Source: Pseudonocardiaceae bacterium YIM PH 21723
Lineage (GTDB): Bacteria; Actinomycetota; Actinomycetes; Mycobacteriales; Pseudonocardiaceae
NCBI GenBank assembly: GCA_003600225.1
Contig: QZFT01000033.1
Span: 31,081-95,080 of the forward strand
DNA length: 64,000 nucleotides
Reading direction: 5' to 3'
Shown here: positions 23,420-32,804 of the stretch, piece by piece
How positions within the stretch are numbered: position 1 is the stretch's first letter
Layout: each line of letters starts with the position of its first letter
Notes under the pieces: generated by a model
Seen by the model: the letters and a program-made list of their open reading frames with translations, nothing else
Database searches by the model: none
Told to the model about the DNA's origin: nothing
Made by a program: the position numbers and the translations under genes

Positions 23420-24315
23420 CAGAACACCACGGTCCGGTTGCCGTGCACCAGCACTCGATCCTCCAGATGCCAGCGCAGTCCCCTGGCCAGTACGACCTTC
23501 TCGATATCGCGCCCCTTGCGGACCATGTCGGACACGCTATCGGTGTGGCTGACCCTGATCACGTCCTGCTCGACGATCGGCCCGGCATCCAGTTCGGCGG
23601 TGACGTAGTGGCAGGTCGCCCCGATGAGCTTCACCCCGCGGGTGTGGGCCTGGTGGTACGGCCGCGCACCGACGAAGGACGGCAGGAAGCTGTGGTGGAT
23701 GTTCAGCGCCCTGCCTGCCCAGGCGGCACACAGTTCGTGCGGTAGCACCTGCATGAACCTGGCCAGCACGATCGCATCCGGCTCATGCACGTCGACGATC
23801 TGCCGGATCTGGGCGAAGGCCGCCTGCTTGCCCTCCGGGTCGATGCCTTTAGGAAACTCGATGTGGTGGAACGGGATCCCGTGGGCCCGGGTCACCGTCG
23901 CCAGCTCGGCATGGTTACCGATCACCGCGCGGACATCCACGTCCAGCTCCCCGGACGTGACCCGGCCCAGCAGGTCGTACAGGCAGTGGGCCTCCCGGGA
24001 CACCAGGATGACCACCTTGCGCCGCTCGGCGGTCGAGTGCACGCGCCACTCCGCCTGTGCGCCGAACTCGTGGGCGATGGCGCCGAACTGGGTCCGCAAC
24101 TCGTCGATGCCGAACGGCAGGGTCGACGCGCAGACCTCCTGGCGGGTGAAGAACCAGCCGGTCTCAGGATCGGAGTGATAGCTGGCCTCGGTGATCCAGC
24201 CGCCGGCATCGGCGACGAAGCCGGCGATCCGGGCGACGATGCCCCTTCGGTCGGGGCAACCGAGCGTCAGGATGAAGCGCGGCGAGGCGGAGGCGTTGGC
24301 TGCTGCGACGGACAT
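23419..24315 (-). CDS. purU: Formyltetrahydrofolate deformylase
   Basis: A 298-residue enzyme that hydrolyses 10-formyl-THF to formate and THF, supplying formate for purine synthesis and balancing one-carbon pools. The N-terminal 90 residues form an ACT domain (LTLGCPDRRGIVARIAGFV), followed by the formyltransferase fold with the catalytic Asn-His-Asp region: NIHHSFLPSFVGARPYHQA, then HYVTAELDAGPIVEQD. Length and motifs match PurU. ATG start at 24315; the downstream gene overlaps by ATGA. Confidence 0.93.
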   Translation of the reverse strand: MSVAAANASASPRFILTLGCPDRRGIVARIAGFVADAGGWITEASYHSDPETGWFFTRQEVCASTLPFGIDELRTQFGAIAHEFGAQAEWRVHSTAERRKVVILVSREAHCLYDLLGRVTSGELDVDVRAVIGNHAELATVTRAHGIPFHHIEFPKGIDPEGKQAAFAQIRQIVDVHEPDAIVLARFMQVLPHELCAAWAGRALNIHHSFLPSFVGARPYHQAHTRGVKLIGATCHYVTAELDAGPIVEQDVIRVSHTDSVSDMVRKGRDIEKVVLARGLRWHLEDRVLVHGNRTVVF

Positions 24316-24354
24316 GGTGTGTGAGTGTGGCAGTCCACTGTGGCGAGAAGTTGA

Positions 24355-25113
24355 TCAGGGCATGCGCAGTCCGGCGACCAACCCCAGGTCACCGGAGGTG
24401 ATGGCCGCGTTCGGCCGACGCCAGATGGCGCGGTAGACATCGGCTGCCGAGCCCGCGATGAACGCCTCGAAGCCCTCTTCTGGAACCTCGGACACCGCCC
24501 AGGCTTCAGCCGGACCGCCCGGTGTCAGTTCGACCAGCCAGGCCTCGTCCACATCGACGGCGTGCACCAGCACGGTGCCGGCCAGCGTGGAGTCCGACCA
24601 GTTGCTCCTGGGCATAAGAACACTCAGCGCCTCGTCCACGCCGTCAGCGGCGAACTCAGCGTCGAATTCGACGGTTTCCGTTCCCGACGCGGCGTGCTCG
24701 GCGTCGAGCCGGTGGATGCTGGTCTCGTGTGCCTGCCTGCGCGACCAGAAACCGACGGTCTGGTTGCCGTTCGGGTCGAAGGACCACGCGGGCTTGTCCG
24801 GATCGGTGTCCAGCGCCGCGAGAAGCGCGTCGAGCTTCTCGTCCCACCAGGGGAAGAGCAGGTCCCAGTCCTCCGGCGGCTGCGGTGCCCTCAACCGGGT
24901 GGCCGGGTCGCCGGTGGTGGCGTTCAGCGCAGACCAGGCATGCACCTTCGCCATGTGCCGGACCAGGTCCAGCGTCGTCCACTCCGGGCACGTGGGCACC
25001 GGTGCGGACGGGCCCGCGGCGAGGGCGGCGGCCCGTAGCCCGGCCGCCTGCTCACGAATCACCTGATGGAACTCGGCGTAGTCGTCCGGGCTTCCGAACT
25101 CGTTGTCCTCCAC
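24355..25113 (-). CDS. Mycothiol-dependent maleylpyruvate isomerase family protein
   Basis: A 252-residue DinB-fold protein. The N-terminal helix bundle carries CPEWTTLDLVRHMAKVHAW and WSRRQAHETSIHRLDAEHA, which contain the His residues that bind metal in the MDMPI/TIGR03083 family. Characterised relatives use mycothiol as thiol cofactor, consistent with mshA at 29.7 kb in the same window. Substrate unknown. GTG 25113 fits the family N-terminus; an upstream open frame is unlikely. Confidence 0.8.
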   Translation of the reverse strand: MEDNEFGSPDDYAEFHQVIREQAAGLRAAALAAGPSAPVPTCPEWTTLDLVRHMAKVHAWSALNATTGDPATRLRAPQPPEDWDLLFPWWDEKLDALLAALDTDPDKPAWSFDPNGNQTVGFWSRRQAHETSIHRLDAEHAASGTETVEFDAEFAADGVDEALSVLMPRSNWSDSTLAGTVLVHAVDVDEAWLVELTPGGPAEAWAVSEVPEEGFEAFIAGSAADVYRAIWRRPNAAITSGDLGLVAGLRMP

Positions 25114-25169
25114 GACGTGCAGCCTAGTGCGGGACACCCGGGACGCCGTGTGGGCTTCACCGTGTGCGT

Positions 25170-25970
25170 TCACAGCGGCGCGACGGCCGCGTAGTCCAGC
25201 GTCACCTCGCCGAGCCTCCAGCGCCGCGCGGTGTCCAGCACGGGCCACCCTCGACCGGCCAGCGCGGTGATCGTCTCGACCCACCTGGCGCGGGGGCCGT
25301 ATGGCGAGAACGGGGCCGCTGAGGCCCAGCATGCGTCCAGGGTCGCGAGCAGCTCGTGTACCCGTTCACCGGCCACGTTCCGGTGGATCAGCGACTTCGG
25401 GAGCCGCTCCGCCACGTCCGATGGCGTCTCGATGCCGGCGGGCAGGCACGCGATGGTGAAGCTCTGCGGGCCGTCGACGGTGAGCGTCGTCCAGCAGCAG
25501 CGCCTGCCGATCTCGTCACAGGTGCCCTCCACCAGCAACCCGCCGGGAGCTACGCGAGACAGCATCGTCTGCCACGCCTGGACCGCGTCCTGCTCGGTGT
25601 ACTGACGCAACACGTTGAACGCCCGGATCACCGCGGGGCGGGCACCCGCCAGCTCGAATCCACCCCGACGGAAGTCCAGGTCCGGTGGGGCGGCGGCCTC
25701 CTTGCCGGCCGCCACCCGATCCGGATCCAACTCGAGCCCGAGCACCCTGACCTCGGGGAACTGGGTCCGGAGGCGGGTGAACATCTCCACCGTGGTGATG
25801 GGGGTCGCGCCGTAACCGAGGTCGACCACCAGCGCCTGCGGCGCCTGAAGCGCCTGACGCGTCAGCGGGTTGCCCAGCATCCAGCGGTCCACCCGGCGGA
25901 GCCGGTTCGGATTGGTGGTTCCCCTGGTCGGCAGACCGAGTGCGCGCGCCCTACCTGCCGCCAGCCGCAT
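25170..25970 (-). CDS. Class I SAM-dependent methyltransferase-like protein
   Basis: A 266-residue protein. VVDLGYGATPITTVEM near residue 49 is the SAM-binding motif I, VLGLELDPDRV motif post-I, and the C-terminal half shows the alternating strands of a Rossmann methyltransferase. Target not identifiable. It overlaps the 3' end of the upstream DUF2505 gene by 20 bases, so the two are co-transcribed. Confidence 0.7.
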   Translation of the reverse strand: MRLAAGRARALGLPTRGTTNPNRLRRVDRWMLGNPLTRQALQAPQALVVDLGYGATPITTVEMFTRLRTQFPEVRVLGLELDPDRVAAGKEAAAPPDLDFRRGGFELAGARPAVIRAFNVLRQYTEQDAVQAWQTMLSRVAPGGLLVEGTCDEIGRRCCWTTLTVDGPQSFTIACLPAGIETPSDVAERLPKSLIHRNVAGERVHELLATLDACWASAAPFSPYGPRARWVETITALAGRGWPVLDTARRWRLGEVTLDYAAVAPL

Positions 25971-26466
25971 CGGACTCCAGCCACTCCAGGTCGAACCGGT
26001 GCTCCTTTTCCAGGACCTCGGTCAACTGCTTGATCAGAGCCTTCTCGATTTTGCCGCCGACCAGCGGCACCGAGATGGACACGGTCAGGTCGGTGACGAT
26101 GACCGAGCCGGCACCCTCGGCTTCGAGCCGTGCGGTGGCCTCGATCCGGGCTGGCGCGTTCGGCACCACGACGCTCGATGTCATCGTGGGGGCGTCCTGG
26201 GACGAAGACCACACTTCGGTGCGTCGCAGCCGCTCACCGGCCGGAACGAGCGTTTTAGCGATGGAAGGCAATTTGTCCAGCGGGATCGGCAACGCCAAGG
26301 TGTACTGCACGCCGCCATCCGGTGCCACGGAATGCTCTGTGACTTCTGAGTTATCGCCGTGCACCGAGGCCAGTTTGGCTCGTAGATAGTTCGGGTCCAC
26401 CAGTGCTGATCTGACCCGAGTCGCCGGGAACGGGTAGCTGAGTCTGGTCTCCATGCGGCTCGCCAT
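25951..26466 (-). CDS. DUF2505 domain protein (Rv0481c-like)
   Basis: A 171-residue protein with the SRPBCC-like DUF2505 fold: FPATRVRSALVDPNYLRAKL at the start, paired strands RIEATARLEAEGAGSVIVTDLTVSI and a C-terminal helix KIEKALIKQLTEVLEKE. Lipid or hydrophobic ligand binding is typical of the fold, but the role is unknown. Divergent from murB with the start regions nearly touching. ATG 26466 and ATG 26454 are both possible. Confidence 0.8.
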   Translation of the reverse strand: MASRMETRLSYPFPATRVRSALVDPNYLRAKLASVHGDNSEVTEHSVAPDGGVQYTLALPIPLDKLPSIAKTLVPAGERLRRTEVWSSSQDAPTMTSSVVVPNAPARIEATARLEAEGAGSVIVTDLTVSISVPLVGGKIEKALIKQLTEVLEKEHRFDLEWLESDAAGGR

Positions 26467-26482
26467 GATGGGGAGGCTACCT

Positions 26483-27586
26483 TTGACGTCTGTGACACCA
26501 CCGTTGTTCGACACCGCGAGCCTGCGGCTTGACGTTCCGCTCGCCGAGCACACCACCCTTCGAGTGGGTGGGCCGGCGGCGCGATTCGTCACGGCCACGC
26601 AGGCCAGCGAGCTTGTCGATGTGGTCGCCACGACCAACCAGAGCGGCGAACCCCTGCTGGTGCTCGGCGGCGGCTCCAATCTTGTCGTAGGCGACGCCGG
26701 GTTCCCCGGCACCGTGCTGAAGGTGGCGAACCTGGGGCGCCGCATCGATCGGATCGGCGATGGCCTGGTCCAGCTCACCGTCGAAGCCGGTGAGCAGTGG
26801 GACGACGTCGTCGCCGACACCGTCGAGCAGGGCCTCGGCGGGCTGGAGTGCCTGTCCGGCATCCCCGGTCTGGTCGGCGCCACACCCGTGCAGAACGTCG
26901 GCGCCTACGGCGTCGAGATCTCCGAGCTGCTCACCTCGGTGGACCTGCTGGACCGTGCCACGGCCAGGGTGCACCAGGTGCCGGCGGCCGAGCTCGGCCT
27001 CGCCTACCGGACCAGCGTGCTCAAGGGCACCGACTCGGCGGTCGTGCTCCGGGTGCGCTTCACCCTGCGTGGTGATGAGCGGTCGGTACCCATCCGGTAC
27101 GCGGAGCTCGCGCGGACCCTCGGCGTCGACCCGCAGGCGCGGGTTCCGGCCGCCGCGGCCAGGGCCGCCGTGCTGGAACTGCGACGCGGCAAGGGCATGG
27201 TGCTGGATCCGGCCGACCACGACACGTGGAGTGCCGGCTCCTTCTTCACCAACCCGATCATCGACAACGCCCAGCTCGAGGCTGTCCAGCTGCGCGCCGC
27301 GGAGCTGCTCGGGGCGGACGTGCCGATGCCGACCTACCCGGCCGACTCGGATCACACCAAGCTGTCGGCGGGCTGGCTCATCGAGCGGGCGGGTTTCCCC
27401 AAGGGCCACCTCGGTGCGGGTCAGCGCGCGGGTCTGTCGACCCGGCACACCCTGGCCCTGACCAACCGGGGCTCCGCCACCGCCGTGGACGTGCTCGACC
27501 TGGCCCGTGAGGTCCGAGAGGGTGTGCACGCCAGGTTCGGGGTGACGCTCAAGCCGGAGCCCGTGCTGGTCAACTGCGAGTTCTGA
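26483..27586 (+). CDS. murB: UDP-N-acetylmuramate dehydrogenase
   Basis: A 367-residue FAD enzyme that reduces UDP-GlcNAc-enolpyruvate to UDP-MurNAc in peptidoglycan synthesis. HTTLRVGGPAARF, LVLGGGSNLVVGD, the catalytic-region GIPGLVGATPVQNVGAYG, SAGSFFTNP (catalytic Ser) and the C-terminal AGWLIERAGFPKG are all present. TTG 26483 has GGGAGG at the right distance (26471-26476); GTG 26492 and ATG 26453 are alternatives. It is divergent from the DUF2505 gene and ends in a strong hairpin, so it is a single-gene unit. Confidence 0.92.
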   Translation: MTSVTPPLFDTASLRLDVPLAEHTTLRVGGPAARFVTATQASELVDVVATTNQSGEPLLVLGGGSNLVVGDAGFPGTVLKVANLGRRIDRIGDGLVQLTVEAGEQWDDVVADTVEQGLGGLECLSGIPGLVGATPVQNVGAYGVEISELLTSVDLLDRATARVHQVPAAELGLAYRTSVLKGTDSAVVLRVRFTLRGDERSVPIRYAELARTLGVDPQARVPAAAARAAVLELRRGKGMVLDPADHDTWSAGSFFTNPIIDNAQLEAVQLRAAELLGADVPMPTYPADSDHTKLSAGWLIERAGFPKGHLGAGQRAGLSTRHTLALTNRGSATAVDVLDLAREVREGVHARFGVTLKPEPVLVNCEF

Positions 27587-27594
27587 GGCTTCGT

Positions 27595-27627
27595 CGTCCT
27601 CAGGACCGGCAGCCGGTCCTGAGGACG
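27595..27627. terminator. 16-bp perfect hairpin between convergent murB and SDR genes
   Basis: Arms 27595-27610 and 27612-27627 are exact complements around a single base. It lies between the two stop codons and can terminate both directions. No T-run, typical for this genome. Confidence 0.75.
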
Positions 27628-27658
27628 AAGCGCTCGCGGGGTGAAGCTTTCGGGTGCG

Positions 27659-28393
27659 TCAGCCTTCGCGGTGGGCTCGGGTTGCCGAGGCCTGCGCGCG
27701 GGGTTTCATGATGATCTGGTCGATGTTCACGTGCGATGGACGGGTGACCGCCCAGGCGATGGTGTCCGCCACATCGTCGGCGACCAGCGGCTGGAGGCCG
27801 CGGTAGACGGCCTCGGCCCGCTCGGTGTCCCCGCCGAACCGGTTCACCGAGAAGTCGGTCTCGACCATCCCGGGGGCGATCTCGGTGAAGCGAACCGGCT
27901 GTCCGAGGTGCTCGCCACGGAGCGTGCGGTGCAGCGCCGCCTGGGCGTGCTTCGCCGAGGTGTATCCGGACCCGTTGTCGTAGGCCTCGAAGGCCGCGAC
28001 GGAGGTGACCGTCACGACGTGTCCGTCACCGGACTCGATCAGCTTCGGCAGGAACGCCTTGGTCACCCGCAGGGTGCCGAGCACGTTGGCCTCCCACATC
28101 CAGCGCCAGTCGTCCTCGACGGCGTCCTGGACGGTGGCCAGGCCGCGTGCGCCGCCCGCGTTGTTCACCAGCACGTGCGCTACGGGGACCGAAGCCGCGA
28201 AAGCCTCCACCGAGGCCTCGTCGGTCACGTCCAGTTGCAGCGCGGTCCCGCCGATCTTGTCGGCGATCTCCTGGCAGCGGTCCAGCCGGCGAGCCCCCAG
28301 CACGACGTGGAAACCCTCCGCCGCCAGCCGCGTCGCCGTTGCCGCACCAATCCCGGCGCTGGCGCCGGTCACTACCGCTGTTCGTTGGCTCAT
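27659..28393 (-). CDS. Short-chain dehydrogenase/reductase (Rv0484c-like)
   Basis: A 244-residue classical SDR: TGASAGIG (NAD(P) binding), NNAGG near residue 91, and the catalytic Ser in VTSVAAF with YTSAKHA (Tyr-x3-Lys). The C-terminal APGMVETDF loop is typical. Substrate unknown. By gene order it matches mycobacterial Rv0484c next to murB and lprQ. Confidence 0.88.
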   Translation of the reverse strand: MSQRTAVVTGASAGIGAATATRLAAEGFHVVLGARRLDRCQEIADKIGGTALQLDVTDEASVEAFAASVPVAHVLVNNAGGARGLATVQDAVEDDWRWMWEANVLGTLRVTKAFLPKLIESGDGHVVTVTSVAAFEAYDNGSGYTSAKHAQAALHRTLRGEHLGQPVRFTEIAPGMVETDFSVNRFGGDTERAEAVYRGLQPLVADDVADTIAWAVTRPSHVNIDQIIMKPRAQASATRAHREG

Positions 28394-28506
28394 AGTTCAA
28401 ATCTTGCCCCAGCCTCCAGGACGGCACTTCACGTAGAGTGAGCCATGCCACGGGGTTCGCGCGCATCCAATGAGGTGACCACGCGTCTCACTAAGGTGGG
28501 GAGAGG

Positions 28507-29661
28507 GTGGCTGTAGTGAGTTGGTTGAAGGTCGCGACCGTGCTGACCGGCGCGGTTCTCGTGCTGACCGGGTGCGGTGGTGCGGAATCGGGCACGGCGA
28601 CCGCGGGCGACCCGGTCGCCAAGATCGATTACCTGCCCAAGGACGGCGCGAAGGATGCGAATCCGGCGACACCGGTCCGGCTGACGGTCAGTAATGGAAC
28701 CTTGGACGAGGTCACGTTACGTAATGCCGACGGCAAGCTGATCAAGGGCAACATCGGGGTCGACAAGCGCACCTGGAACGCCGGGGAGCCGCTGGGCTTC
28801 GATCGCACCTACACCTGGGCGGGCAAGGCCACCGGCACCGACGGCAAGGCCGTCGAGGTCAAGGGAAGCTTCACGACGCTCAAGCCCGCTCGGACGCTGC
28901 GTGCCACGATCAACCCGATCGACAACGCCGTGGTCGGTGTCGGGATGCCGATCAAGGTCCAGTTCGACCAGGACGTGCCCAACCGTGAGGCCGTGGAGCG
29001 CAAGCTCGAGGTCAACACGTCGGTCAACGTGCCCGGCTCCTGGGCCTGGGTGAACGGCCGCGAGGTGCACTGGCGACCGCAGAAGTACTGGCCGGAGAAC
29101 ACCAAGGTCAAGGCCATCGCGCACCTGTACGGCATGGACTACGGCGACGGCACGTTCGGCGCCGCCGACCTGGAGACCGAGTTCACCATCGGGCGCAACC
29201 AGGTCGTCGTGGCCAACACCGCGAGCCACAAGATCGACATCATGCGCAACGGGCAGGTGTTCGCCAGCTACAAGGCCAGCTACGGCCAGGACGCGAATCC
29301 CGACCTGAACACGCCCAACGGCACCTACATCGTGATGCAGAAGTTCGACCAGTGGAGCTTCGACAACCCGCAGTACGGCTACACGAACGTGCTGAAGACG
29401 TGGGCGGTCCGCTTCTCGAACCACGGCGAGTTCATCCACGAGAACAACGACAACGCCGGGAACATCAACGCCGGCGTCAATTCCAGCCATGGCTGCATCA
29501 ACCTGCTGGGGGCTGATGCCAAGGCCTACTACGACACCGCGATCGTCGGCGATCCGGTTGAGGTCACTGGGGCTTCCTTCACCATGCCTGCCAAGTACGA
29601 CACCTTCGACTGGCAGATTCCCTGGGAGCAGTGGCAGACGATGTCCGCCATCAAGAAGTAG
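28507..29661 (+). CDS. L,D-transpeptidase lipoprotein (LprQ/LdtMt5-like)
   Basis: A 384-residue exported protein. Residues 1-22 form a signal with lipobox LTGC. Two Ig-like domains follow (from about 35 to 235), then the YkuD catalytic domain, with His328 and Cys330 in SHGCINL as the active site. The enzyme makes 3-3 peptidoglycan cross-links at the outer membrane face. A W-rich C-terminal tail ([10 protein letters not shown]) caps the domain, as in LdtMt5. GTG start. It lies between SDR and mshA, as in mycobacteria. Confidence 0.92.
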   Translation: MAVVSWLKVATVLTGAVLVLTGCGGAESGTATAGDPVAKIDYLPKDGAKDANPATPVRLTVSNGTLDEVTLRNADGKLIKGNIGVDKRTWNAGEPLGFDRTYTWAGKATGTDGKAVEVKGSFTTLKPARTLRATINPIDNAVVGVGMPIKVQFDQDVPNREAVERKLEVNTSVNVPGSWAWVNGREVHWRPQKYWPENTKVKAIAHLYGMDYGDGTFGAADLETEFTIGRNQVVVANTASHKIDIMRNGQVFASYKASYGQDANPDLNTPNGTYIVMQKFDQWSFDNPQYGYTNVLKTWAVRFSNHGEFIHENNDNAGNINAGVNSSHGCINLLGADAKAYYDTAIVGDPVEVTGASFTMPAKYDTFDWQIPWEQWQTMSAIKK

Positions 29662-29690
29662 GCCGTTCCGGGAAGTTCTGCGCGGCGTTG

Positions 29691-31043
29691 ATGGTTGTTA
29701 TGGGGGATGTTCTGCGCCTACCGGACGGACACCGTATGCCTTCGCCGAAACATCGGTTCGCTCTACCTCCGCGACGGGTCGCGCTGTTGTCCCTGCACAC
29801 ATCGCCGCTGGAACAACCGGGTACCGGTGACGCCGGCGGGATGAACGTCTACGTGGTGCAGACCGCCGTCCGGATGGCCCGCCGGGGTACCGAGGTGGAG
29901 ATCTTCACCCGGGCCACGTCCTCCGACTTACCGCCGGTCGTCGAACTGGCCCCGGGGGTCACCGTGCGCCATGTGGTGGCCGGGCCGTTCGAGGGCCTGA
30001 ACAAGGACGAGTTACCCGCTCAGCTGTGCACCTTCGCCGCCGGCGTGCTGCGGGCCGAGGCCCGGCAGGAGCCAGGGCACTACGGCATCGTGCACTCGCA
30101 TTACTGGCTGTCCGGGCAGGTGGGGCGGATGGTCAAACAGCGCCTCGGGGTGCCGCTGGTGCACAGCGCGCACACGCTGGCGAAGGTGAAGAACCTCGCG
30201 TTGGCCGCCGGCGACACCCCGGAGCCGCAGGTCCGGGTGTCCGGCGAGGAGCAGTTGGTCGCCGAGGCCGACCGCCTGATCGCCAATACCGAAGCCGAAG
30301 CCGGTGAGCTTCGTGCGTTGTACGACGCGTCCGCCGACCGGGTGCTGACCATTTCCCCCGGCGTCGACCTGGACACCTTCACCCCGGGCGACCGTGAGGC
30401 CGCGCGCGCTTCACTGGGCCTCGCCACGGATCAGGTGGTGCTCGCCTTCGTCGGACGCATCCAGCCCTTGAAGGCGCCGGACGTGCTGCTGCGGGCCGTG
30501 GCCGAGCTGCTGAGCCTGCGCCCGGAGCTGCGCAGCAGGCTGGTAACCCTGATCGTCGGTGGCCCCTCCGGATCCGGGCTGGAACAGCCTGAAGCTTTGC
30601 AGAAGCTCGCCGGGGAGCTGGGTATCGCCGACGTGGTGCGGTTCCTGCCGCCGCAGGCGGGTCCCCGGCTCGCCGACATCTACCGGGCGGCGGACGTCGT
30701 CGCGGTTCCCAGTCACAACGAGTCCTTCGGGCTGGTCGCCCTGGAGGCGCAGGCCTGCGGGACCCCGGTGGTCGCCGCGGCGGTCGGTGGGCTGCCGGTG
30801 GCGGTCGCGGACGGGCGCTCCGGGCTGTTGGTGCCCGGCCATCGGGCCGGTGACTGGGCCAGGGCACTCGCCGAGGTCGCGATCGAGGACCGCCCCCGGT
30901 ACGCGGTGAACGCGGCCGGACACGCGCGCCGCTTCTCCTGGGATCGCACGACGGACGCGCTGCTGACCGCCTATGGTCAGGTTGCCTCGGCGATCAGGGC
31001 ACCTCGCGGTGCGACATGTGTGGAACGGGAGTACGCGATATGA
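29691..31043 (+). CDS. mshA: D-inositol-3-phosphate glycosyltransferase (mycothiol synthesis, first step)
   Basis: A GT4 enzyme (up to 450 residues) that joins GlcNAc to inositol 3-phosphate. The N-terminal Rossmann domain carries [21 protein letters not shown], and HSHYWLSG and [11 protein letters not shown] bind the inositol phosphate; the C-terminal domain carries [11 protein letters not shown] and [21 protein letters not shown], the nucleotide-sugar site. The start is uncertain: ATG 29691, ATG 29700 and ATG 29736 all precede the conserved core. Its stop overlaps the YbjN gene (ATGA at 31040). Confidence 0.93.
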   Translation: MVVMGDVLRLPDGHRMPSPKHRFALPPRRVALLSLHTSPLEQPGTGDAGGMNVYVVQTAVRMARRGTEVEIFTRATSSDLPPVVELAPGVTVRHVVAGPFEGLNKDELPAQLCTFAAGVLRAEARQEPGHYGIVHSHYWLSGQVGRMVKQRLGVPLVHSAHTLAKVKNLALAAGDTPEPQVRVSGEEQLVAEADRLIANTEAEAGELRALYDASADRVLTISPGVDLDTFTPGDREAARASLGLATDQVVLAFVGRIQPLKAPDVLLRAVAELLSLRPELRSRLVTLIVGGPSGSGLEQPEALQKLAGELGIADVVRFLPPQAGPRLADIYRAADVVAVPSHNESFGLVALEAQACGTPVVAAAVGGLPVAVADGRSGLLVPGHRAGDWARALAEVAIEDRPRYAVNAAGHARRFSWDRTTDALLTAYGQVASAIRAPRGATCVEREYAI

Positions 31044-31570
31044 CGGATCCGGTGACGGCGCTCGATGACCTCATCATCGCCACGCTCACCGACCGGGAGC
31101 TGACCTTCGACCAGAAGGGCCCGGGCAAGTTCTTCGTCACGCTGCCCGGGACGAAGAAGCTGCAGACCAACTGCTGGCTGATCGTCGGCAGGCAGGGCCT
31201 GGTGGTGGAGGCGTTCGTCTGCCGGCGGCCGGATGAAGCTCACGAAGGCGTCTATCGCTTCCTGCTGCGCCGCAACTCCCGGCTGTACGGGGTGCACTAC
31301 ACCGTGGACCGGGTCGGCGACATCTACCTCATCGGCAGGCTCGCCCCGGAGTCGGTGACCGAGGACGAGCTGGACCGGGTGCTCGGCCAGGTGACCGAGG
31401 CCGCGGACGGTGACTTCAACACGCTGCTGGAGATCGGCTTCGCCACTGCCATCAAACGGGAGTGGGAGTGGCGGATCAGCCGGGGCGAGTCCACGGCCAA
31501 TCTGCAGGCCTTCAAGCACCTCGCGGAGCCCGGGCGGAGTGAAGCCGGCTTCGGCTCAGAGGAATCGTGA
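31040..31570 (+). CDS. YbjN domain protein (Rv0487-like)
   Basis: A 176-residue protein with the YbjN fold: [42 protein letters not shown] and the C-terminal [21 protein letters not shown]. Relatives include the type III secretion chaperone-like YbjN group; function is unknown. The ATG at 31040 overlaps the mshA stop, so it is expressed with mycothiol synthesis. Confidence 0.85.
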   Translation: MTDPVTALDDLIIATLTDRELTFDQKGPGKFFVTLPGTKKLQTNCWLIVGRQGLVVEAFVCRRPDEAHEGVYRFLLRRNSRLYGVHYTVDRVGDIYLIGRLAPESVTEDELDRVLGQVTEAADGDFNTLLEIGFATAIKREWEWRISRGESTANLQAFKHLAEPGRSEAGFGSEES

Positions 31571-31641
31571 CCGGCGGCTGACAACCGAACAGGGGTACCG
31601 CGCCGTCAACACGGTAGTCCGTACCCGCTGGGGAGGTTGCC

Positions 31642-32478
31642 GTGAAGCTTCGAATGGCGTGCCTGTTCGCCATCGCCCTACTTGGCCTGGCCGGTTGCAC
31701 CGGTGACAACGCCGGCTCGCAGAGCGCGCCGGCCATCGGGCGGGCCGCTGATCCCTATCAAGCGACCCCGCACCAGGCGACGTCCGACGGGAAACCGGAG
31801 TCCGCGCCGGCTGATGCCGATCGCAAGTTGATCCGCACGGCCCGGCTGGAGCTGCAGACCGGTGACGTCGGCAAAGCTTCAGCGCGGGTGCGGTCGGTGG
31901 CCGGTGAGTTCGCCGGGCTGGTGTCGCAGGAGAACGTCCAGCAGCAACGCGCCGATCTCACGGTGCGGGTGCCTGCGGCGAAGCTTTCCGCGGCGCTCGA
32001 CCGGCTGGCCGAGGCCGGCGAGGTGCGACAACGCGAGCTTCAGGCGCAGGACGTGACCGACCAGGTCATCGATCTGGAGGCCAGGCTCGCCACCCAGCGG
32101 GCCAGCGTGGACCGGGTGCGGGCGCTGCTCGACCGGGCGGGTTCGATCAGCGAGATCGTGTCGGTGGAGGCCGAGCTGACCAAGCGGCAGGCCGACCTGG
32201 AGTCGATGGAACGGCGCTCGGCCGCTCTCAAGGACCAGGTGGAGCTGGCCACCATCACCGTGGCGCTGGAGACCGGGACGTCGACCGTCTCCGACTCCTC
32301 CGGCTTCCTGTCCGGCCTGGGTGCGGGCTGGCACGCGTTGCTGATCTCGCTGCGGGTGCTGCTGCTCGCGCTCGGCGCGGCGCTGCCCTTCCTGATCCCG
32401 GTGGCCGTCCTGCTCGTGGTGTACCGCTACTGGGGACGGCGCAACCGCCCACAACAGGGTGAGTCCGCACCGGAGTGA
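31642..32478 (+). CDS. DUF4349 lipoprotein with C-terminal membrane segment
   Basis: A 278-residue protein. Residues 1-19 are a lipoprotein signal (lipobox LAGC). The middle is a DUF4349 module: a conserved RKLIRTARLELQTGDV strand pair, a coiled-coil between about residues 130 and 195 (VDRVRALLDRAGSISEIVSVEAELTKRQ in two helices) and a C-terminal membrane helix (residues about 232-260) followed by a basic tail. It spans from the outer face to the cytoplasm. Role unknown. GTG start preceded by GGGAGG. Confidence 0.82.
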   Translation: MKLRMACLFAIALLGLAGCTGDNAGSQSAPAIGRAADPYQATPHQATSDGKPESAPADADRKLIRTARLELQTGDVGKASARVRSVAGEFAGLVSQENVQQQRADLTVRVPAAKLSAALDRLAEAGEVRQRELQAQDVTDQVIDLEARLATQRASVDRVRALLDRAGSISEIVSVEAELTKRQADLESMERRSAALKDQVELATITVALETGTSTVSDSSGFLSGLGAGWHALLISLRVLLLALGAALPFLIPVAVLLVVYRYWGRRNRPQQGESAPE

Positions 32479-32488
32479 CGAGGCTGGG

Positions 32489-32533
32489 TGGGGTGGCCGG
32501 GAGAGAGGAACCAGGGAAGACACGGCCACCCCA
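32489..32533. terminator. 11-bp hairpin after the DUF4349 gene
   Basis: Arms TGGGGTGGCCG (32489-32499) and its complement (32523-32533) with a 23-nt loop, eleven bases after the stop codon. The remainder up to 32804 shows no gene. Confidence 0.55.
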
Positions 32534-32752
32534 CACCGTGGGCCCGCGGAGGGGAGGGGCGCCCCAGTGCGGGTCGCGACCCGAGGGGTTCGGCCGCGGT
32601 GGCTTCACCGGAACCTGGTAGTGCGTGGGAGCAGTCCCGGGGAAGCGTTTTCAACATGGCAGAGGTGGAGCGGCGTCCACAAGGCGCAAACGCTGGGCCG
32701 AACGTGTGGCAGAGAGTCACGACCCGAACACGCTGCTGATAGGAGCATTTCG

Positions 32753-32765
32753 CTGAACTATTCAG
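32753..32765. promoter_or_regulatory. CTGAA-N3-TTCAG palindrome upstream of the acyl-CoA ligase
   Basis: A 13-bp inverted repeat 40 bases before the ATG at 32805, in the promoter position. Could be an operator for a TetR/GntR-type lipid regulator; weak evidence. Confidence 0.25.
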
Positions 32766-32804
32766 TAGCGTGATGGCCACCACGAATCCAGCCCGGAGGC
32801 GCCA